DNA from: Pyrinomonadaceae bacterium
GTDB lineage: Bacteria > Acidobacteriota > Blastocatellia > Pyrinomonadales > Pyrinomonadaceae
Assembly (NCBI GenBank): GCA_019694355.1
Contig: JAIBCB010000005.1
Location: 106,452 to 170,451 of the forward strand
Direction: 5' to 3'
Length of the DNA stretch: 64,000 bases
The notes beneath the pieces are model-generated. The model was not told the DNA's origin and did no database searches. It saw only the letters and a program-made list of their open reading frames with translations. Below, one piece after another: positions 32,895-42,306 of the stretch; within the stretch, counting starts at the first letter, position 1; every line of letters begins with the position of its first letter. A program made the position numbers and the translations under genes.

Positions 32895-34253
32895 ATGAAG
32901 TTAAGCAGCTTCGCAATATTCCTGATACTTTTTGCGGTTCTTCCTACGCAAGCAGAAGTATTGCAGGTCGGTGCCGACCACTCGTTCAAGACGATCAACT
33001 CGGCGCTTTCGGCGGCCAAGGCAGGCGACACCATTCAGGTTTATGCGGGCGTGTACGCCGAGAACCTCAAGATCGACAAGACGTTGACGATCGAAGGCGT
33101 TGGCGACCCGACAATAAAAGGGTCCGGCAATGGCAGCGTTATCGAAGTTACGGCCGATAACTGCAAGATCTCGAGGATCAAGGTCGAGACGAGCGGCGGC
33201 AATCTGGTGAACGAAGACGCCGGCCTGCTGCTTCGATCGAGCGGCAACACGGTCGAAGACCTCGAACTCCGCGATATACTCTTTGGCATCTATCTTCTTA
33301 ATTCTTCGAACAATAAGATCAGTCGAAACCACATCTTCGGCCGGACCAGCCTTGACAGCGGATCACGCGGCGGCGGGATCCATGTATGGAGTTCGACACA
33401 CAATCTCTTCGAAGACAACGTCGTTACAGAAGCCCGCGACGGTATGTACATCCAGAACAGTTCGAACAACATCTTTCGCCGCAACCGAGTGTTCGATCTC
33501 CGCTACGGGCTGCATTTTATGAACTCGGATGACAACGTATTCGAGGATAATGTTTTCTACGACAACATTGCCGGTGCGGCGATCATGTATTCGAAAAATA
33601 TCGTCCTAAGGCGAAATACATTCGTTCATAATCGCGGATTCAGTTCCTTCGGAATTCTTTTCCAGGATTGCCGCGAATGCACGATCGAGGAGAATCTCGT
33701 TCTCGATAACGCCGTCGGGCTGTTTCTCGAAGCGTCGCTCAACTCGGTCTTCCGTCGAAACACGGTCGCCGAAAACGATGTGGCGATGGAGATCTTCGCG
33801 AGTTCCGAGAACAATACTTTTGTCGAAAACAACTTCATCAACAACATGAGCCCGCTCACGCTGATCGGAAAGTCCAGCTCAACGAAATGGGCGAACGACG
33901 AAGGCGGGAATTATTGGGATGATTACGACGGCTATGATCTGGATACGGACGGCATTGGCGATGTCGCGCATCCGATACACAACATCTTTGAGTATTTGGA
34001 AGGGAACTATCCGCGGCTGCGGATCTATCTGAACAGCCCGGCGGCACAGTCTCTTGTTGCTGCGGAGAAAGCTTTTCCGATCTTGAAGGGCACGAGCGAA
34101 CTCGACCGGCGGCCGTTGATGCGGCCCGTCAAGCTCGATACCGTATTTCCGCCGCGAGAGAGCAGCGGAAGTGCGAAATGGCTGCTGCTTGGGTTCTCCG
34201 TCCTAATGATCGGCGGCGCATTGACGGCGTTTATGCGGGGTGTGCGCAGATGA
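32895..34253 (+). CDS. nosD: NosD, periplasmic copper-site maturation protein
   Basis: 452 aa from ATG 32895, chosen for the signal peptide that follows (FAIFLILFAVLPTQAEV). The frame is open further upstream, but that is antisense-type noise over nosB. The protein is a right-handed parallel beta-helix of the carbohydrate-binding/CASH type with many N-x-F-x-x-N rungs (NNKISRNHIFG, HNLFEDNVVTEA, SNNIFRRNRVF). It ends in one transmembrane segment (WLLLGFSVLMIGGALTAFM). NosD acts with NosF and NosY in assembly of the CuZ cluster. The stop overlaps the nosF start (ATGA). Confidence 0.93.
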   Translation: MKLSSFAIFLILFAVLPTQAEVLQVGADHSFKTINSALSAAKAGDTIQVYAGVYAENLKIDKTLTIEGVGDPTIKGSGNGSVIEVTADNCKISRIKVETSGGNLVNEDAGLLLRSSGNTVEDLELRDILFGIYLLNSSNNKISRNHIFGRTSLDSGSRGGGIHVWSSTHNLFEDNVVTEARDGMYIQNSSNNIFRRNRVFDLRYGLHFMNSDDNVFEDNVFYDNIAGAAIMYSKNIVLRRNTFVHNRGFSSFGILFQDCRECTIEENLVLDNAVGLFLEASLNSVFRRNTVAENDVAMEIFASSENNTFVENNFINNMSPLTLIGKSSSTKWANDEGGNYWDDYDGYDLDTDGIGDVAHPIHNIFEYLEGNYPRLRIYLNSPAAQSLVAAEKAFPILKGTSELDRRPLMRPVKLDTVFPPRESSGSAKWLLLGFSVLMIGGALTAFMRGVRR

Positions 34254-34969
34254 TCGAAGTAAAGGGACTTGCAAAGACCTTTGGCCAGTTCACGGCCGTT
34301 GCCGGCGTGTCTTTCGAGGTGCGTGAAGGTGAGACCTTTGCAATGCTCGGCCCGAACGGCAGCGGCAAATCGACGATCTTGAAGAGTATTGCCGGGCTGC
34401 AAAGGCCGACCGAGGGGACGATCACGATCGGAGGCGTCAATGCCCTAAAGGCGCCGTTGGCGGCACGAAAACTTATCAGCTATTTGCCGCAGCGTGTTGG
34501 CTTTCATGATTGCCTGACCGCACACGAAGTCCTTGAGTTCTATTGCCGTCTGCGAAAACTGCCCATCTCTCGCATCGATGACGTGGTCCACAGTTCCGAG
34601 TTCAACTTTAACGGATTCAGCGAGAAGCGTGTTTCAGAGCTTTCGGGCGGTATGAAGCAGAAACTTGGGCTTGCCATTGCATGCCTGGCAGATGCGCCCG
34701 TCCTTCTTCTTGATGAACCGACCGTGAGCCTCGATCCGGCCGGGGCGATCGCCTTTCGCAAATTCCTGAAAAAGCTAAAAGAAAAGGGAAAGACCATCGT
34801 CTTTACATCGCACGTTCTCGCGGATGTCGAGATGCTTGCTGACCGCGTTGCGATCCTCGTCGATGGAAAACTGACCGCCGTTCTGCCGATCGAGGAACTG
34901 CGGCAGCAGATCGCAGACAGAGATCGATCCCTTGAGGAGATATACCTTGAATATGCAAGTGCTGCGTAA
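34250..34969 (+). CDS. nosF: NosF, ABC transporter ATPase
   Basis: 239 aa. It shows Walker A (GPNGSGKST), the signature LSGGMKQKLGLA, Walker B (VLLLDEPTVSLDP) and the switch histidine in FTSHV. It energises the NosDFY sulfur or copper-site maturation transporter, together with the permease NosY encoded at 35371. The start is the ATG that overlaps the nosD stop. The nosL start lies inside its 3' end by 17 nt. Confidence 0.95.
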   Translation: MIEVKGLAKTFGQFTAVAGVSFEVREGETFAMLGPNGSGKSTILKSIAGLQRPTEGTITIGGVNALKAPLAARKLISYLPQRVGFHDCLTAHEVLEFYCRLRKLPISRIDDVVHSSEFNFNGFSEKRVSELSGGMKQKLGLAIACLADAPVLLLDEPTVSLDPAGAIAFRKFLKKLKEKGKTIVFTSHVLADVEMLADRVAILVDGKLTAVLPIEELRQQIADRDRSLEEIYLEYASAA

Positions 34970-35360
34970 GGCTATTACATTGTCGCTATTTTTTCTGATC
35001 GCATGTGCTGCGGGCCAAGTCAGTCCAGTGCCGATCGAGGATGGCGATGCCTGCTCCTTTTGCCGAATGGCGATCAGCGAAAAACAATTTGCCGCCGAGA
35101 TCATCAAGAACGACGAGACCGTACTCAAGTTTGACGACATCAAGTGTATGCTGCGGTATCAAGAACGCTCCGAAGATAAGCAGAAGCCGGCAGCGATCTT
35201 TGTTACTGACTACGCCTCCAAGGAATGGGTTAAGGCCGAGGATGCATTTTATGTCCGCTCCGAGGCCATAAAAACGCCTATGGGCGGCGGCATCATCGCT
35301 TATCGCGACAAAAGCCAGATCCAGGGCGAGAGTTTGAGATTCGCAGATCTGAGACCATAA
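34953..35360 (+). CDS. nosL: NosL, copper-binding lipoprotein
   Basis: 135 aa from ATG 34953. The signal segment ends with FFLIAC, so Cys18 is the lipidation site. The core contains the copper-binding CSFCRMAISEKQFAAEI region (Cys, Cys and Met), and DYASKEWVKAEDAFYVRSEAIKTPMGGG is the usual NosL fold end. NosL is the outer-membrane or periplasm copper chaperone for NosZ. It is tucked between nosF and nosY, a different order from the usual nosDFYL. Confidence 0.93.
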   Translation: MQVLRKAITLSLFFLIACAAGQVSPVPIEDGDACSFCRMAISEKQFAAEIIKNDETVLKFDDIKCMLRYQERSEDKQKPAAIFVTDYASKEWVKAEDAFYVRSEAIKTPMGGGIIAYRDKSQIQGESLRFADLRP

Positions 35361-35370
35361 AGGAAGAAGT

Positions 35371-36201
35371 ATGGAGTTGAGTTCGATCCTGCCGATCGCA
35401 CATCGTGAATTGATCGTTGCGATCAGGAATAAGTGGACGGTGATATTTGCCTTCGTGTTTGGTTCGCTGGTGCTTGCGATCTCATATTTTGGCACCATTA
35501 CGGCCGGTGAGATCGGTTTCCAGGGTTTCAATCGAACGACGGCGAGCCTGCTTAGCCTCGTCCTTTATTTGATCCCTTTGGTGTCTCTGATGATGGGGAC
35601 GCAAAGCTTTTTGCGAAATGAGGGCGAGGACGAAATGCTCTTTTCGCAGCCTGTCTCAAGAAGCGAGATCCTAACGGGGAAACTCCTCGGACTTTTTGCC
35701 GCAATGACGACGGCAACGTTCATCGGCTTTGGCGTTGGCGGTGTTGTTATTGCCACACAGACCGACGCTGAGGGCTTTCTCGGATATCCGGTCTTCGTCC
35801 TGCTCTCGCTGTTCCTGACGCTAGTCTTCCTCTCGCTATCGATGCTCGCGGCCATCATCTCACAACGCCGGACCAAGGCCTTCGGGCTCGCTCTGCTTCT
35901 TTGGTTCTTTTTCGTGATCCTTTACGATCTGCTTGTGCTCGGCGGCTCGCTTTTGCTCAAAGAGCGAAGTGCAAATTACTTCATCTTCGCGTCGCTATTT
36001 GGAAATCCCGTTGACATCGTTCGCGTCGCAGGTTTGCTCTCGATGAAGGGCGGCGAAGTTTTTGGAGCCGCCGGTGCAGCGTTGCTGAAGTTCCTAGGCG
36101 GTTACGGCCAGGCGATCGCGGCTTTGGTTGTCGGGCTGATCGTTTGGACGGCGGTTCCGATCCTGGCGTCGTTCAGGCTTTTGCGGGATCAGGATATCTG
36201 A
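35371..36201 (+). CDS. nosY: NosY, ABC transporter permease
   Basis: 276 aa with six hydrophobic segments of the ABC-2 permease type, starting with AHRELIVAIRNKWTVIFAFVFG and including QPVSRSEILTGKLLGLF, which is the coupling region. It forms the membrane partner of NosF. It is the last gene of the nos run and ends 5 nt before the stop of the convergent YwiC-like gene. Confidence 0.93.
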   Translation: MELSSILPIAHRELIVAIRNKWTVIFAFVFGSLVLAISYFGTITAGEIGFQGFNRTTASLLSLVLYLIPLVSLMMGTQSFLRNEGEDEMLFSQPVSRSEILTGKLLGLFAAMTTATFIGFGVGGVVIATQTDAEGFLGYPVFVLLSLFLTLVFLSLSMLAAIISQRRTKAFGLALLLWFFFVILYDLLVLGGSLLLKERSANYFIFASLFGNPVDIVRVAGLLSMKGGEVFGAAGAALLKFLGGYGQAIAALVVGLIVWTAVPILASFRLLRDQDI

Positions 36202-36206
36202 CCGAC

Positions 36207-37040
36207 CTAGATGCCAACGTAATAGCCGATGCCGATCGAGAGTGCGTAAACGACGCCGTAAACAACTTCCCAGATACCGATCGTTTTTGCACTGAGTGAC
36301 TGACGATAGGGCGAGAGGCCGTAGATCGCTCGTCCGGCAAGGAAGGTCGCCATCAGCACGGTCAAAAGCGAAGATAGCCCGATGTAGTAGATGCCGACGA
36401 CGAGGATCAATGCCGCGATATGGGCGGCGATCGGAGCAAAGATCGTAAAGTCCTTGTCCTTGTCCATTCGAACGCGGCTTCGCACGTAGAGGATCGACGG
36501 AATGAGGCGTGCGAGGATAACGGCCCATAGTGCAATTGCAAATGGCGTAGCAAATCCTCCGGCCAGAGCAAGCACAGAGACTGAAGATGCAAGGGCCGCT
36601 GCGGCGAGCAGTTCGGGCACAAGGTGGCGAGTCTGTCGAGCAATATCCTGAATGACCAGATAGATGACGAGCGGCGTCGCCAGGACGAACGGAAGAAAGC
36701 TGTGTAGAGGTGCGAAGATCAAGGTGCCGAGTAGGCCAAATGCGGCGACCCCGCCGAATATCAAGACGAATTTTCGGGCGATGAGTGTCCGCGGCAGAGT
36801 CCGATTCTGACGCCAGTCGCCGAGAAAGAACTTGAGCGGCTGACGTGTCAGGAATGCTCCAACCGCAAGCAGCGGAATGAACGGTGCGGCTATGCTCGGC
36901 GCAATGATGATGCCCGCAATAAGCGGCTCAAATAGAAATCCCCAAGCTCCATGCTCGACCGGCAAAGCAATCGACTTCGCAGGAATATTCGAAGGTTTTT
37001 TTGCTGCAAAAGCTTTTCCGGGCATCTGTGAACCGTTCAT
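36207..37040 (-). CDS. YwiC-like membrane protein
   Basis: 277 aa, leftward, convergent with nosY. IALPVEHGAWGFLFEPLIAG is the conserved N-terminal motif of the YwiC-like family, followed by eight hydrophobic stretches. These include FLTRQPLKFFLGDW, VALVIYLVIQDIAR-like and a C-terminal YGVVYALSIGIGYYVGI. The family is fused or linked to nitrate/nitrite respiration genes in some bacteria (the Bacillus ywiC locus is near narK/arfM), so a role in anaerobic respiration is suggested but not shown. It is divergent from the hemerythrin gene. Confidence 0.85.
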   Translation of the reverse strand: MNGSQMPGKAFAAKKPSNIPAKSIALPVEHGAWGFLFEPLIAGIIIAPSIAAPFIPLLAVGAFLTRQPLKFFLGDWRQNRTLPRTLIARKFVLIFGGVAAFGLLGTLIFAPLHSFLPFVLATPLVIYLVIQDIARQTRHLVPELLAAAALASSVSVLALAGGFATPFAIALWAVILARLIPSILYVRSRVRMDKDKDFTIFAPIAAHIAALILVVGIYYIGLSSLLTVLMATFLAGRAIYGLSPYRQSLSAKTIGIWEVVYGVVYALSIGIGYYVGI

Positions 37041-37096
37041 AACTCTTCGCTGTCACCAGGCTAACGGTAGAATAATGTCATACGCTGGAGAATTAG

Positions 37097-37139
37097 ATGA
37101 CATAGGTCATAAAATGTTACTTTTTACACCAATAACATT
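37097..37139. promoter_or_regulatory. two palindromes upstream of the hemerythrin gene
   Basis: ATGAC-ATAG-GTCAT at 37097-37110 is a perfect 5-4-5 palindrome of Crp/Fnr-like geometry. AATGTTA-N13-TAACATT at 37113-37139 is a second inverted repeat. Both lie in the 120-bp gap between divergent genes and may bind an oxygen or NO responsive regulator. Confidence 0.45.
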
Positions 37140-37160
37140 GAATATGTTGCGAGCCGCAAA

Positions 37161-37694
37161 ATGCATCGGATAAGCAGAATACACGCCCGTCTCGAAAACG
37201 ACCACGCCGAACTGGACGACCTTGTCGCCCAAACGTTTGCGGCTCTCGATGCCGCCGATGCGGCCAAGATCTTCGAGAATCTCGATTTTTTTTGGGCACG
37301 CCTCGGAATGCATATTCGTGCCGAACATCTGCGTCTATTTCCCGCTGTTCGGGAGATCGCAGCGAGGTCGCAAGAGTTGGCAGCGATCCCGAAGATCCTC
37401 GACCAACTTCGTGAAGACCACGACTTTTTTATGACCGAGCTCGCAAGGGCGATCAAGGCGATGCGGCTAGTATTCTCATTCGGCAATGAGACGGAGACCT
37501 TTGCGGTGGTTCGCAGCATCCTCGAGGCCGTCGTCGAACGCTTGAAGGAACATAACGATATAGAAGAGGAGCAAATATACACGCTCACGACCGATGAGTT
37601 CCTTGACGATGATTCGGCCGTACAGCTTCTGGCATCGGTTCAAATGGAACTGGATCGTTATCCGGCTCGCTTTGAGTCAAGGTCGAAACAATGA
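37161..37694 (+). CDS. hemerythrin-domain protein
   Basis: 177 aa. The four-helix bundle of the HHE type is evident: LENDHAELDDLVAQTF, the second helix MHIRAEHLRLFPAV, a third with LREDHDFFMTELARA, and a C-terminal helix containing LKEHNDIEEEQIY. The His, Glu and Asp residues at these positions are those that bind the diiron centre. Such proteins sense or bind oxygen and NO, or repair iron-sulfur centres. Location next to the nos operon and opposite a stress protein gene fits a role in nitrosative stress. The Shine-Dalgarno is weak, but no better start is available. Confidence 0.88.
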   Translation: MHRISRIHARLENDHAELDDLVAQTFAALDAADAAKIFENLDFFWARLGMHIRAEHLRLFPAVREIAARSQELAAIPKILDQLREDHDFFMTELARAIKAMRLVFSFGNETETFAVVRSILEAVVERLKEHNDIEEEQIYTLTTDEFLDDDSAVQLLASVQMELDRYPARFESRSKQ

Positions 37695-37698
37695 CCCG

Positions 37699-38658
37699 TT
37701 ATTCGCTGCCCGCTCTAGCTTGTTCCGGAGATCTTACGACTTCGACCGAGCAATGAGCCCGAGCAGCGACAGCCGAAGCCGTGCTGCCGAGCAGTAGTCG
37801 AGCAAGTCTTCCGCCCATTGCGTTCGCTCCGACAAAGATCGCATCCGCACCCCAGATCTGTGCTTCGTGGACGAGCACGTCCTTCGGGTTGCCAGGGCAA
37901 AGGTGAAGCGTCGCATCGATCCGCCGATCTTTTAGCTTTGCGAGGGCGACGTCGGCGAGTTCGGCGATCCACTTGTCATCGATCGTCTCGGTTTCGGTGA
38001 ACGCTTTTCGGATCGGCGTTACAAACCTTCCGATACTGCTCGGTGCACTTGGCTCTGTTACGCTAAGCAGTCTGACCTCGGTGCCGCGCATCCAGGTTCG
38101 TGATGCTACGGCCGCAACGGCGGCGGCTGCTCCTTTGGAAGCATCGAAACCGATCAAGATCCTGCCCAAACCCGGCTCAAGCTCATTCTTTCCTCGAGCC
38201 ACCCGCACCGAACACTTAGCTTCCGTAAGAACGGTCTGTGAGGTACTGCCGAGCAGGAAGGAACTGACGACGGAATGCCCTTGTGCTCCGACGATGATGA
38301 GGTCGGCATTGAAGCTCTCAGCAGCCTCAAGAATTGCCCAGGCCGGCGAGCCGAATGTGGCTTCTGAGGTTACATCCCAATCGCGAAGAGCGTTCTGCAC
38401 GCGTGTTGCCGCGTGTTTTGCAAGGATCGACGCCGATGCGAGCATGCGTTCGCCTTTCTCTCGATGTTCGCGAATGATGGATTCAATGTATGCAGAGGAG
38501 TCTTCGGAAGTATCGTCGATCGAATCGGCAGGCGGCAACCAGACCTCGGCAACCGAGACCACCATTGCGCTGCCGGTTGAAGGCAGTCCGGCAACGGCAA
38601 GATCGTCGATCGCCGCTTCCGCACTCTTGGATCCATCGTATGCGATCAGCACTCTCAT
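37699..38658 (-). CDS. tandem universal stress protein
   Basis: 319 aa from the ATG at 38658. The first UspA domain begins MRVLIAYDGSKSAEAAI, the second GRILIGFDASKGAAAAVAAV. Each carries an ATP-binding loop: VGAQGHSVVSSFLLGSTSQ in the first and FVGANAMGGRLARLLLGSTAS in the second. A longer open frame starts at 38826, but the extra 56 residues are unlike the family and cross the promoter region. The gene is read leftward from a near-consensus sigma-54 promoter at 38731-38745. Confidence 0.92.
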   Translation of the reverse strand: MRVLIAYDGSKSAEAAIDDLAVAGLPSTGSAMVVSVAEVWLPPADSIDDTSEDSSAYIESIIREHREKGERMLASASILAKHAATRVQNALRDWDVTSEATFGSPAWAILEAAESFNADLIIVGAQGHSVVSSFLLGSTSQTVLTEAKCSVRVARGKNELEPGLGRILIGFDASKGAAAAVAAVASRTWMRGTEVRLLSVTEPSAPSSIGRFVTPIRKAFTETETIDDKWIAELADVALAKLKDRRIDATLHLCPGNPKDVLVHEAQIWGADAIFVGANAMGGRLARLLLGSTASAVAARAHCSVEVVRSPEQARAGSE

Positions 38659-38730
38659 AAATCCATCGAACTTGCCGCTCCAAAAGAGATCGCACGGGGC
38701 GAAGGGCGGACCGCTCCATTTGCGATAGTC

Positions 38731-38745
38731 GCAAGGTGTGTGCCA
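38731..38745 (-). promoter_or_regulatory. near-consensus sigma-54 promoter, leftward
   Basis: On the minus strand this reads TGGCACACACCTTGC, which matches the TGGCAC(R)N4TTGC consensus of -24/-12 promoters with correct GG-to-GC spacing. Transcription would start near 38719, giving a leader of about 60 nt to the universal stress protein start at 38658. It overlaps the palindrome TTGCGA-TAG-TCGCAA at 38720-38734. Confidence 0.75.
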
Positions 38746-38746
38746 A

Positions 38747-38761
38747 TGGCACCTTGTAAGC
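38747..38761 (+). promoter_or_regulatory. possible sigma-54 promoter, rightward
   Basis: TGGCACCTTGTAAGC has the GG-N10-GC spacing of sigma-54 promoters but AAGC in place of TTGC at the -12 box. It sits back to back with the leftward promoter; both share a GTGCCA-A-TGGCAC centre. It would drive the regulator gene at 38961. Confidence 0.45.
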
Positions 38762-38797
38762 AGAACGACAGCTAAATGCCGCCTCGATGTTGGATTT

Positions 38798-38816
38798 TTC
38801 CACATACGGTGTGGAA
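38798..38816. promoter_or_regulatory. palindromic candidate activator site
   Basis: TTCCACA-TACGG-TGTGGAA, a perfect 7-5-7 inverted repeat. It lies about 80-95 bp upstream of the predicted leftward start, which is the typical distance for an enhancer bound by an NtrC-family activator. The regulator encoded just to the right is the obvious candidate. Confidence 0.55.
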
Positions 38817-38960
38817 TCTCACGCAACAGAAGTTGGACGCGGTGTCATTTCGAGGTCGCGCAGACAAGGCTTCTGCCGAAGTGTTTCGCCTTCAAAATTG
38901 AGTTAAAATAGAACGAGCGAGGAGACCTGCGGAACGATCGACGACAGGGGAGGAAAGCGC

Positions 38961-40367
38961 GTGAATCAAAGTATGCCTACGATCTTGATCGTCGATGATG
39001 ATGCATCGATCCGATTTGCCCTGACGGATGCGTTGCGGTCGTGGAATTATGATCCGCGGTCGGCCGGCACGATCGCTGAGGCGAAGGAGCGGTTGGATGA
39101 AGATCTGCCCGCGGCGGTGCTGCTTGACATCGATCTTCCGGATGGAAGCGGCCTCGACCTTCTCGAAAGTATAAAGGCGGAAAGTGCTGACACGATCGTG
39201 ATAATGATCACGGGAAATGTCGGTATGCCGAACGTACTCTCGGCCTTCAGATCGGGAGCTCACGATTTTATCGGCAAGCCTGTGCGGCTTGAAGAGCTTC
39301 GTTTGACGTTAAAGAATGCACTCGAGACGCGTGAACTTCGTCGCGAGGTTCAAAGAACGCGCAGAGAGCGGGCGAGCGCATTTACCTTCGAGCAGATCCT
39401 GGGCGATTCGCCGGCGATGCGGTATGCGGTCGATCTTGCACAGAAGGTCGCTGACTCGGATGTTGCATCTATCCTGCTTCAGGGTGAGACAGGCACGGGC
39501 AAAGATCTTTTTGCGAGAGCGATACACTACGCCTCGTATCGCGCGAGTGCACCGTACCTTGCGATCAACTGTGCTGCTCTTCCCGCGACTCTGATCGAAT
39601 CGGAGCTTTTTGGCTATGAGAAGGGAGCGTTCACCGATGCGAAACAAACAAAAGAAGGCCTTTTCGAGCAAGCGCAAGGCGGAACGATCTTTCTTGACGA
39701 GATCGGCGAGATGGAACTCAGCCTTCAGGCGAAATTGCTCCGAGTCCTGGAAGAAGGACGTTTTCGGCGCGTCGGCGGCCTGAAGGATCTGCCGCTCGAT
39801 GTACGGATCATTGCCGCTTCGAATCTCGATCTAAAGAAAGCCGGTGAGAGCGGCGACTTTCGTCTCGATCTATACTTCCGCCTCTCGGTCATTCAGGTCG
39901 ATATCCCGCCGCTTCGCGATCGTGCGGATGATGTTCTCCAGCTCGCGCAGCACTATATTGAAAAAGCCAATATCAAACGGCGTGAGAAAAAGCTTAAAGG
40001 CCTCAGCAAGGAAGTCGCGAACGTCTTTTGTTCTTATCCTTGGCCGGGCAATGTGAGAGAACTGAGGAACGTGATCGAGCGGGCCTCCATCCTGGAGGAG
40101 AATTCGACGGTTACGCTCGCTCATTTACCGCAAGATATGGTGAAGTCTGCATCGGCACCGGCTGGTGCATTCAACATCATGCTTCCGCGAGAGGGTATTG
40201 AGATCGACAAGGTCGAGAACGAACTTTGTCGGCAGGCGTTCGAAAGAACGGGCCACAACCTATCTCGAGCGGCACGCTTGCTTGGAATTACCCGCGACCA
40301 ACTGCGTTATCGTTTAAGAAAGCTTGATGATGCGGGCGAAGCAAAGGCTCAGACAAATGGCGAATGA
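38961..40367 (+). CDS. NtrC-family sigma-54 response regulator
   Basis: 468 aa. The receiver domain has Asp56 as the phosphorylation site ([10 protein letters not shown]). The AAA+ domain has Walker A GETGTGKD at 175-182 and the sigma-54-contacting loop GAFTDA at 222-227, a common natural variant of [18 protein letters not shown] is the Walker B region. The C-terminal helices ([32 protein letters not shown], in parts) form a Fis-type helix-turn-helix. The GTG start at 38961 is supported by AGGGGAGGAAA eight bases upstream. The kinase gene overlaps its 3' end, so the two form a pair. Confidence 0.95.
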   Translation: MNQSMPTILIVDDDASIRFALTDALRSWNYDPRSAGTIAEAKERLDEDLPAAVLLDIDLPDGSGLDLLESIKAESADTIVIMITGNVGMPNVLSAFRSGAHDFIGKPVRLEELRLTLKNALETRELRREVQRTRRERASAFTFEQILGDSPAMRYAVDLAQKVADSDVASILLQGETGTGKDLFARAIHYASYRASAPYLAINCAALPATLIESELFGYEKGAFTDAKQTKEGLFEQAQGGTIFLDEIGEMELSLQAKLLRVLEEGRFRRVGGLKDLPLDVRIIAASNLDLKKAGESGDFRLDLYFRLSVIQVDIPPLRDRADDVLQLAQHYIEKANIKRREKKLKGLSKEVANVFCSYPWPGNVRELRNVIERASILEENSTVTLAHLPQDMVKSASAPAGAFNIMLPREGIEIDKVENELCRQAFERTGHNLSRAARLLGITRDQLRYRLRKLDDAGEAKAQTNGE

Positions 40368-42288
40368 CCAGAACATGATCGAACTGAACGATCTCCCGAA
40401 ACGAAGCCTTAAAGCGACGTCCAAGGAACTCGCCGACCTGAAATTCGCGTTGGATGAGGCCGCGATCGTTGCGGTCACCGACCAACGCGGGATCATCACG
40501 TTCGTAAACGATAAGTTTTGCGAGATCTCCAAGTATTCCCGCGAAGAATTGGTCGGCCAGGATCATCGGATCGTAAACTCGACCTACCATTCCAAAGAGT
40601 TCATTCGAAAGATCTGGGTCACGATCGCACGTGGGCAGACATGGCATGGTGAACTGCGCAATCAGACAAAAGAAGGAGAATATTATTGGGTCGATACGAC
40701 GATCGTGCCCTTTCTTGATGAACGCGGAAAACCTTACCAGTATATTGCGATCCGCTTCGACATCACGGAGCGCAAACTCGCTGAACATCGCATTCGGCAG
40801 CAGGCCGAACTGCTCGATAAGACTCGCGATGCCGTTATCGTCTGTGACTTGAATTACGACATTCTGTTCTGGAATCGCGGAGCCGAAAAGATCTACGGAA
40901 TGAGTGTTGAAGATGTGCTTGGGCGTAACATCATCGACGTGCTTTTTGGCGGTTCACCTCAGGAGCTCGAGACGATACGTGCGAATTTTGAACCGGACGG
41001 AAAGATGAATCGCGTTGTAAAACGCAAGACAAAAGACGGCCGGCAGCTAACGATCGACGCACGCTGGACGCTTGTCAGCAACGAACTTGGCCAGCCGGAT
41101 TACATTCTTATCACTCAGACCGATATCTCGCAGCAAAAACAGGCCGAGGATCATCTGTTGCGTGTCCAACGGATGGAGTCGATCGGCACGCTTGCCGGCG
41201 GCATTGCGCACGACCTCAACAACACGCTTTCCCCGGTATTGATGGGCGTCGAGATGCTCGAAGGAAGTGAGACGTTGAGCGAAGACAGCCGGAAATGGCT
41301 TGCTTTGATCCGCGACAACGCCGAAAGAGCGGCCGATCTGGTTAGACAGGTCCTTACGTTCGCACGCGGCAGCGAAGGAAATGTTGTGCCAATGCAGCTT
41401 CGCCACGTCGCAAAGGAACTCGTTCAGGTGCTCCGTGAGACATTGCCGAAATCGATCTTGTTGAAGCAGAAGATCGAACCGGATCTGTGGACCATAAAGG
41501 CCGACCCGACGCAGATGCACCAGGTCCTGATGAACTTGTGTCTGAATGCCAGCGATGCAATGCTGGACGGCGGCACACTTTCGATCTCGCTCACGAACGA
41601 AACGATCGACGAAGGCTATTACCGGATGAACCCGGAGATCGCACCCGGAAAGTACATCCTGGTCGAGGTTGAAGATACCGGCCACGGGATGTCGAACGAA
41701 ACGATCGAACGCATCTTTGACCCGTTCTTCACCACAAAGGAGATCGGAAAGGGTACAGGCCTCGGCCTTTCCACTGTTCTCAATATAGTCGAAGCACACG
41801 GCGGCATACTCGATGTAAAGAGTTCGGTGGGCCGAGGGACAAAATTTTCGATCTTCTTTCCGGCGATCGCTTCGCAGGAGCGTTCGGCAGTATCAGACAC
41901 AGAGCAGATCTCTCAAGATGGTGAAGGCCAACTCATTTTGATCGTTGATGACGAAGCCGATGTTCGTGAGATAACGCGAGCTGCCCTCGAGAAGGCTGGC
42001 TATCGCACGTTGGATGCTCCGGACGGAGCCGAAGGGTTGGCCGTCTTCGCCGATCACAAGGACGAGATCGCGGCGGTCATCACCGATGCTTCGATGCCGC
42101 TGCTCGACGGTGTGGTCCTTTCGCGAGCCATTCGCAAGATCTCGCCTGGGACCAAGATCGTTGCAATGAGCGGTCTTCTCAGCTCATCCCAAATATCACA
42201 GCTGGAAGCGGCCGGTGTCGATGCGTTTTTGACAAAACCATTCACGGCCAAGAAATTGCTCGCTGATCTGACCGCGCTGTTAAGCTAA
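40357..42288 (+). CDS. hybrid PAS sensor histidine kinase with receiver
   Basis: 643 aa from ATG 40357, overlapping the regulator stop by 11 nt; an ATG at 40324 would add 11 residues. It has no transmembrane segment, so it senses in the cytoplasm. Two PAS domains are visible: [16 protein letters not shown] ... RFDITERK, and [29 protein letters not shown]. Then comes the HisKA motif [14 protein letters not shown] with the phospho-accepting histidine. The ATP-binding part has [22 protein letters not shown] and [11 protein letters not shown]-terminal receiver ([27 protein letters not shown]) ends the chain. The first PAS domain is of the class that often binds haem or FAD. Confidence 0.93.
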   Translation: MANDQNMIELNDLPKRSLKATSKELADLKFALDEAAIVAVTDQRGIITFVNDKFCEISKYSREELVGQDHRIVNSTYHSKEFIRKIWVTIARGQTWHGELRNQTKEGEYYWVDTTIVPFLDERGKPYQYIAIRFDITERKLAEHRIRQQAELLDKTRDAVIVCDLNYDILFWNRGAEKIYGMSVEDVLGRNIIDVLFGGSPQELETIRANFEPDGKMNRVVKRKTKDGRQLTIDARWTLVSNELGQPDYILITQTDISQQKQAEDHLLRVQRMESIGTLAGGIAHDLNNTLSPVLMGVEMLEGSETLSEDSRKWLALIRDNAERAADLVRQVLTFARGSEGNVVPMQLRHVAKELVQVLRETLPKSILLKQKIEPDLWTIKADPTQMHQVLMNLCLNASDAMLDGGTLSISLTNETIDEGYYRMNPEIAPGKYILVEVEDTGHGMSNETIERIFDPFFTTKEIGKGTGLGLSTVLNIVEAHGGILDVKSSVGRGTKFSIFFPAIASQERSAVSDTEQISQDGEGQLILIVDDEADVREITRAALEKAGYRTLDAPDGAEGLAVFADHKDEIAAVITDASMPLLDGVVLSRAIRKISPGTKIVAMSGLLSSSQISQLEAAGVDAFLTKPFTAKKLLADLTALLS

Positions 42289-42306
42289 AAGGTGTTTTGG
42301 CTCCCA

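Noticed and set aside
37097..37110. FNR box upstream of the hemerythrin gene
   Set aside because: The arms are ATGAC/GTCAT, not TTGAT/ATCAA, so I report only a Crp/Fnr-like palindrome.
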